The notes under the pieces are model-generated. The model was not told where the DNA came from and ran no database searches. It was given only the letters and a program-made list of their open reading frames with translations. Of a stretch of 8,646 nt of DNA, positions 6,462 to 8,646 are shown piece after piece. The stretch spans positions 1 through 8,646 of the forward strand of contig VGTX01000038.1 of NCBI GenBank assembly GCA_016874315.1, in the 5' to 3' direction. This DNA is from Gammaproteobacteria bacterium (GTDB taxonomy: Bacteria; Pseudomonadota; Gammaproteobacteria; Berkiellales; Berkiellaceae). Each line of letters starts with the position of its first letter. Position 1 is the first letter of the stretch. The position numbers and the translations under genes are program-made.

Positions 6462-6490
6462 TTGACTATTTAAAAATAGGATGATTTATT
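6462..6490 (+). promoter_or_regulatory. Promoter of the 507-residue orphan gene
   Basis: TTGACT (6462-6467, 5 of 6) and TTTATT (6485-6490, 4 of 6) are separated by exactly 17 bases. Transcription would start near 6497, leaving a leader of about 75 bases before the ATG at 6573. The leader contains a small repeat, CGTAA/TTACG, around 6500-6516. No rho-independent terminator for the preceding rlmI is seen in the 128-base gap, so read-through into this gene is also possible. Confidence 0.5.
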
Positions 6491-6560
6491 TAATCAATTC
6501 GTAAGCGAAAATTACGCTACTATCAATGAATATCGCATTGTAATGAGAGTTATTTAGAAA

Positions 6561-6565
6561 AGGAG
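6561..6565 (+). promoter_or_regulatory. Strong Shine-Dalgarno deciding the start of the orphan gene
   Basis: AGGAG at 6561-6565, inside AAAAGGAGAGGG, with a 7-base spacer to the ATG at 6573. It is the best ribosome binding site in the window and fixes the start codon of the 507-residue protein. Confidence 0.8.
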
Positions 6566-6572
6566 AGGGATT

Positions 6573-8096
6573 ATGAATCTTGCATTAAACAACAACCTCA
6601 CTTCCAAAGAACTCGTTCACAATGCGTTTCAGATTTTTGATGAATTAATAGCACATATCAATATCAATCTTTCTGAAAAAATTGTTGCAATCAAAGAGCA
6701 TTTATATCTTGCTTTCCTGTATTGGATGCTCGATAGATTTTCGCCTAAAAATGCTTTACTTAAGAAAAATCCATCATCCGATCGGTCGCCATTTGATTTT
6801 ATTAAAGAGCTACTAACTATTCATACAGATATCATCTTAGAATTTGATATTCGCTCGGAGCATATTCATATCGATCAGGAGAAATTTGTCGATCTTTTGA
6901 AAAATTTAAAAGCCCTTGATAGATGTTATGGAAATCATTCTCGCCAATCACTCGAAATATACACAAATACATTAGAATATGGCATTGCATGGTATATCCA
7001 AAAAGGTAAAAAAATCTCTTTACCCCCTGATTCTTTTGATATGCTAGAAAAAATCCATAACTACACGAAACATATCGATTCATGTGAAAATTTTTCTATA
7101 AATATATTTTATAACAGTATGTTGCAGTTCGATCAAATGAAATGGAATGCCTCTATAAAGCTTCGTCTGTTTCAAGTTGCATGTCATGTATTACGAGATC
7201 ACATTGCCAATCAAAACTGTCCGTTACAGATTCAAATTGAGAAATATGCCCTATGTCTTTCACAATGGGATTTATGTTTTACACAACATTCTAAAAAATC
7301 CGTAGACATTAATGAATTTAATGAGCAAATGATTCGATACAAAAAATTTATGACGCTGATACATCATTTAATAAAGGTATGTAGTATTGAATTAGCAGTA
7401 ACTCGTCAAACATTACGCAATGAGTCTATCAGTATTTATGGAAAAGATTTATTTGAGTTACCATGCATCTTGACTCACAAAATCTACACAACTGAATGTT
7501 TTGATGGATATCGAGAAGATGTTGATGTGATATCCGAATGCATCGAAAAACGCGAAGACGGCATATTAGAAAGTATTATAAATGATAAAAAAGGGTTAGT
7601 GATTTTTTCACCCAAAAGCCATCGAAATCGTGGCAAAAATTTATTTAATATGGGATATGAACAAATTCGTAAGACCTCATCTGCTGAAGAGTTGATGGAT
7701 GGGTATACACTTTGGTCTACCAGTTTGAAAAGACAACGGGAGCTTGTAGGAATTACAAGCAAACAACTTCAGAAAAAATCTGAAGAAGAAAAAAAAGATG
7801 ATATCAAAACAGCATCTTCTGCTCCATCTAGTTTTTTTAAAAATATATTTTCATTTATCAAAGATATTGTATCTTGCGTAATTCAATTCTGGAGTATGAC
7901 AAGCTTTTATACAAAAACAGTTACACCACTCAAACCCAAAGCAGATAAAATTGATAGTCCAGGCAGACTTGAAGAAAATATTATCCGTAAGCCCGAATTA
8001 AATGGGGTATTGGATTTTCCGATACGTCAACCTTCATCAGCATTTCATGATAAAAGTCAAAACAGACAACACAATCTCAGAGCAAACATGTATTAA
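6573..8096 (+). CDS. 507-residue helical protein of unknown family, possible secreted effector
   Basis: I do not recognise this protein. It has no signal peptide and no enzyme motif that I can see. Residues 1 to about 300 look largely alpha-helical, with many Leu, Ile, Phe and His and few Gly or Pro, like a repeat-type or scaffold fold. About 300-395 is more mixed. A charged run KKSEEEKKDD at 401-410 is followed by an amphipathic or weakly hydrophobic stretch at about 421-446 (Phe, Ile, Val, Trp) that could be a membrane association segment. The last 55 residues are polar and probably disordered. The gene stands alone, with its own promoter and a strong ribosome binding site, between housekeeping genes. 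Size, orphan status, helical body, membrane-like patch and disordered C-terminus fit a type IV (Dot/Icm-like) effector of an intracellular bacterium. This is only inference; no secretion genes lie in the window. The Glu-rich run is about 100 residues from the end, farther than a typical effector E-block. Confidence 0.85.
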   Translation: MNLALNNNLTSKELVHNAFQIFDELIAHININLSEKIVAIKEHLYLAFLYWMLDRFSPKNALLKKNPSSDRSPFDFIKELLTIHTDIILEFDIRSEHIHIDQEKFVDLLKNLKALDRCYGNHSRQSLEIYTNTLEYGIAWYIQKGKKISLPPDSFDMLEKIHNYTKHIDSCENFSINIFYNSMLQFDQMKWNASIKLRLFQVACHVLRDHIANQNCPLQIQIEKYALCLSQWDLCFTQHSKKSVDINEFNEQMIRYKKFMTLIHHLIKVCSIELAVTRQTLRNESISIYGKDLFELPCILTHKIYTTECFDGYREDVDVISECIEKREDGILESIINDKKGLVIFSPKSHRNRGKNLFNMGYEQIRKTSSAEELMDGYTLWSTSLKRQRELVGITSKQLQKKSEEEKKDDIKTASSAPSSFFKNIFSFIKDIVSCVIQFWSMTSFYTKTVTPLKPKADKIDSPGRLEENIIRKPELNGVLDFPIRQPSSAFHDKSQNRQHNLRANMY

Positions 8097-8119
8097 TTTA
8101 ATATTTCATTAATACCAAT

Positions 8120-8149
8120 CCACACAGTAATGAGCATTTTACTGTGTGG
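8120..8149. terminator. Hairpin between convergent genes, probable bidirectional terminator
   Basis: A perfect 11-bp inverted repeat (CCACACAGTAA 8120-8130 / TTACTGTGTGG 8139-8149) with an 8-base loop lies 24 bases after the stop of the orphan gene and 22 bases past the stop of valS. Neither side has a proper U-tract (GGGCATAC on the plus side, mixed AT on the minus side), so it may act as a stem that ends or protects both messages. Confidence 0.55.
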
Positions 8150-8170
8150 GGGCATACGGGCGCGATTAGC

Positions 8171-8646
8171 TTATGACTTTTTATCAGATGCTGACTGAAA
8201 CTGATTCAATGATTGCATAAGCATAGCATGCTCTTTTTGAAGAGATTCTAGGCGCTCTTTATGTTCAGATACAACGTGTTCGGGTGCGCGCGCACAAAAG
8301 CTTTCATCAGAGAGTTTTAGTGCAACTGGGGCCATTTGCTCGGTGAGCTGATGACACCGTTGAAGCATCCGATCGATACGTCCATTTAAATAAGTTTGAG
8401 GAACGAGCAGTTCAATCTCACCATATTCTGTAAGTTGCGAAATTGCTGAGAGTTCTTGCGTCGCATCTGTATTATTCATGAAATTCACGCGAGCTAATCG
8501 CTCATAAATGCTCTGGAATGAGCTAAATGTACGAATGGAATGAGCTGTCATCACACCTATCGATTCTTTTGGAGGAAGGTCGAGCTGAGAGCGGAAAGTA
8601 CGAATGACTCGAAGTAGCTGTAAAAACTCCTGAACATCTTCATGTC
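8171..8646 (-). CDS. valS: Valyl-tRNA synthetase, C-terminal part
   Basis: The last 157 residues of ValS, which charges tRNA-Val in the cytoplasm; the start and catalytic core lie beyond the right edge. The frame stays open to the window end, upstream of the internal GTG and ATG codons near 8550. Visible landmarks are the end of the anticodon-binding domain (a helix with VIRTFRSQLDLPP like E. coli IRTIRAEMNIAP), the linker GEIELLVPQTYLNGRID, which parallels GAELLIPMAGLINKEDE, and the C-terminal coiled-coil arm with FCARAPEHVVSEHKERL, nearly the E. coli FVARAPEAVIAKERERL. The arm contacts tRNA. The protein ends 30-odd residues after that motif, as expected for a full-length C-terminus. In many gammaproteobacteria the order is pepA-holC-valS; here holC is not seen between them and valS is turned to face the pepA cluster, with the orphan gene in between. 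Confidence 0.95.
   Translation of the reverse strand, partial: HEDVQEFLQLLRVIRTFRSQLDLPPKESIGVMTAHSIRTFSSFQSIYERLARVNFMNNTDATQELSAISQLTEYGEIELLVPQTYLNGRIDRMLQRCHQLTEQMAPVALKLSDESFCARAPEHVVSEHKERLESLQKEHAMLMQSLNQFQSASDKKS

Noticed and set aside
6445..6500. Terminator after rlmI
   Set aside because: Only short AT-rich partial palindromes (for example CTATT/AATAG and TGATT/AATCA) are present, without a GC-containing stem or T run.
7484..7762. Minus-strand open frame of 92 residues inside the orphan gene
   Set aside because: Opposite strand of a well-supported gene, with no translation signals or family resemblance.
1..8646. CRISPR array, tRNA genes, phage attachment sites or a toxin-antitoxin or defence operon
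   Set aside because: No regularly spaced repeats, no cloverleaf with a TTCGAATC-type arm, no integrase, and no nuclease, helicase or toxin motifs in any supported gene.

Overview
The window looks like chromosome of an AT-rich, Gram-negative gammaproteobacterium, possibly a host-associated one of the Legionellales/Coxiellaceae type. PepA, LptF/LptG and ValS, which are close neighbours in many gammaproteobacteria, all occur here. PepA reads most like the gammaproteobacterial form. Base composition is mostly around the mid-30s % GC by eye, and LptF and LptG are shortened. Two proteins of unknown family (a membrane protein with a Ser/Pro-rich tail and a 507-residue helical protein) would fit a host-associated lifestyle. 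No 16S rRNA or other decisive marker is present, so the taxonomy is an inference.

Layout. Positions 1-756 (+): the end of a membrane protein with a Ser/Pro-rich tail, then a 60-residue orphan protein with a good ribosome binding site. A terminator at 788-814 serves the opposite strand. Positions 853-1161 (-): a one-domain RRM RNA-binding protein whose leader can fold into a strong hairpin. Positions 1162-1923 hold no convincing intact gene. They contain an orphan rho-independent terminator on the + strand, a possible small RNA ending there, and a patch of about 49 % GC that may be a decayed IS5-like transposase. Positions 1924-6444 (+): a compact gene cluster, pepA, lptF, lptG and an rlmI-type 23S rRNA m5C methyltransferase, with gaps of 30, 7 and 35 bases. 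Positions 6573-8096 (+): a 507-residue protein I do not recognise, with its own promoter and a strong Shine-Dalgarno. Positions 8171-8646 (-): the C-terminus of valyl-tRNA synthetase, convergent with it across a perfect 11-bp hairpin.

How the genes relate. pepA (aminopeptidase), lptFG (the membrane part of the lipopolysaccharide exporter), rlmI (ribosome modification) and valS (tRNA charging) are housekeeping genes. The two unknown proteins and the decayed patch are the accessory part.

The most unusual signal is not a gene. The palindrome CGATCG occurs 12 times, against about one expected from composition, and occurs in all three codon phases as well as outside genes. The half-match CGATC is also about four-fold enriched. 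This resembles a genome-wide signature motif, analogous to HIP1 of cyanobacteria. I did not find a clear new defence or mobile system in this window.
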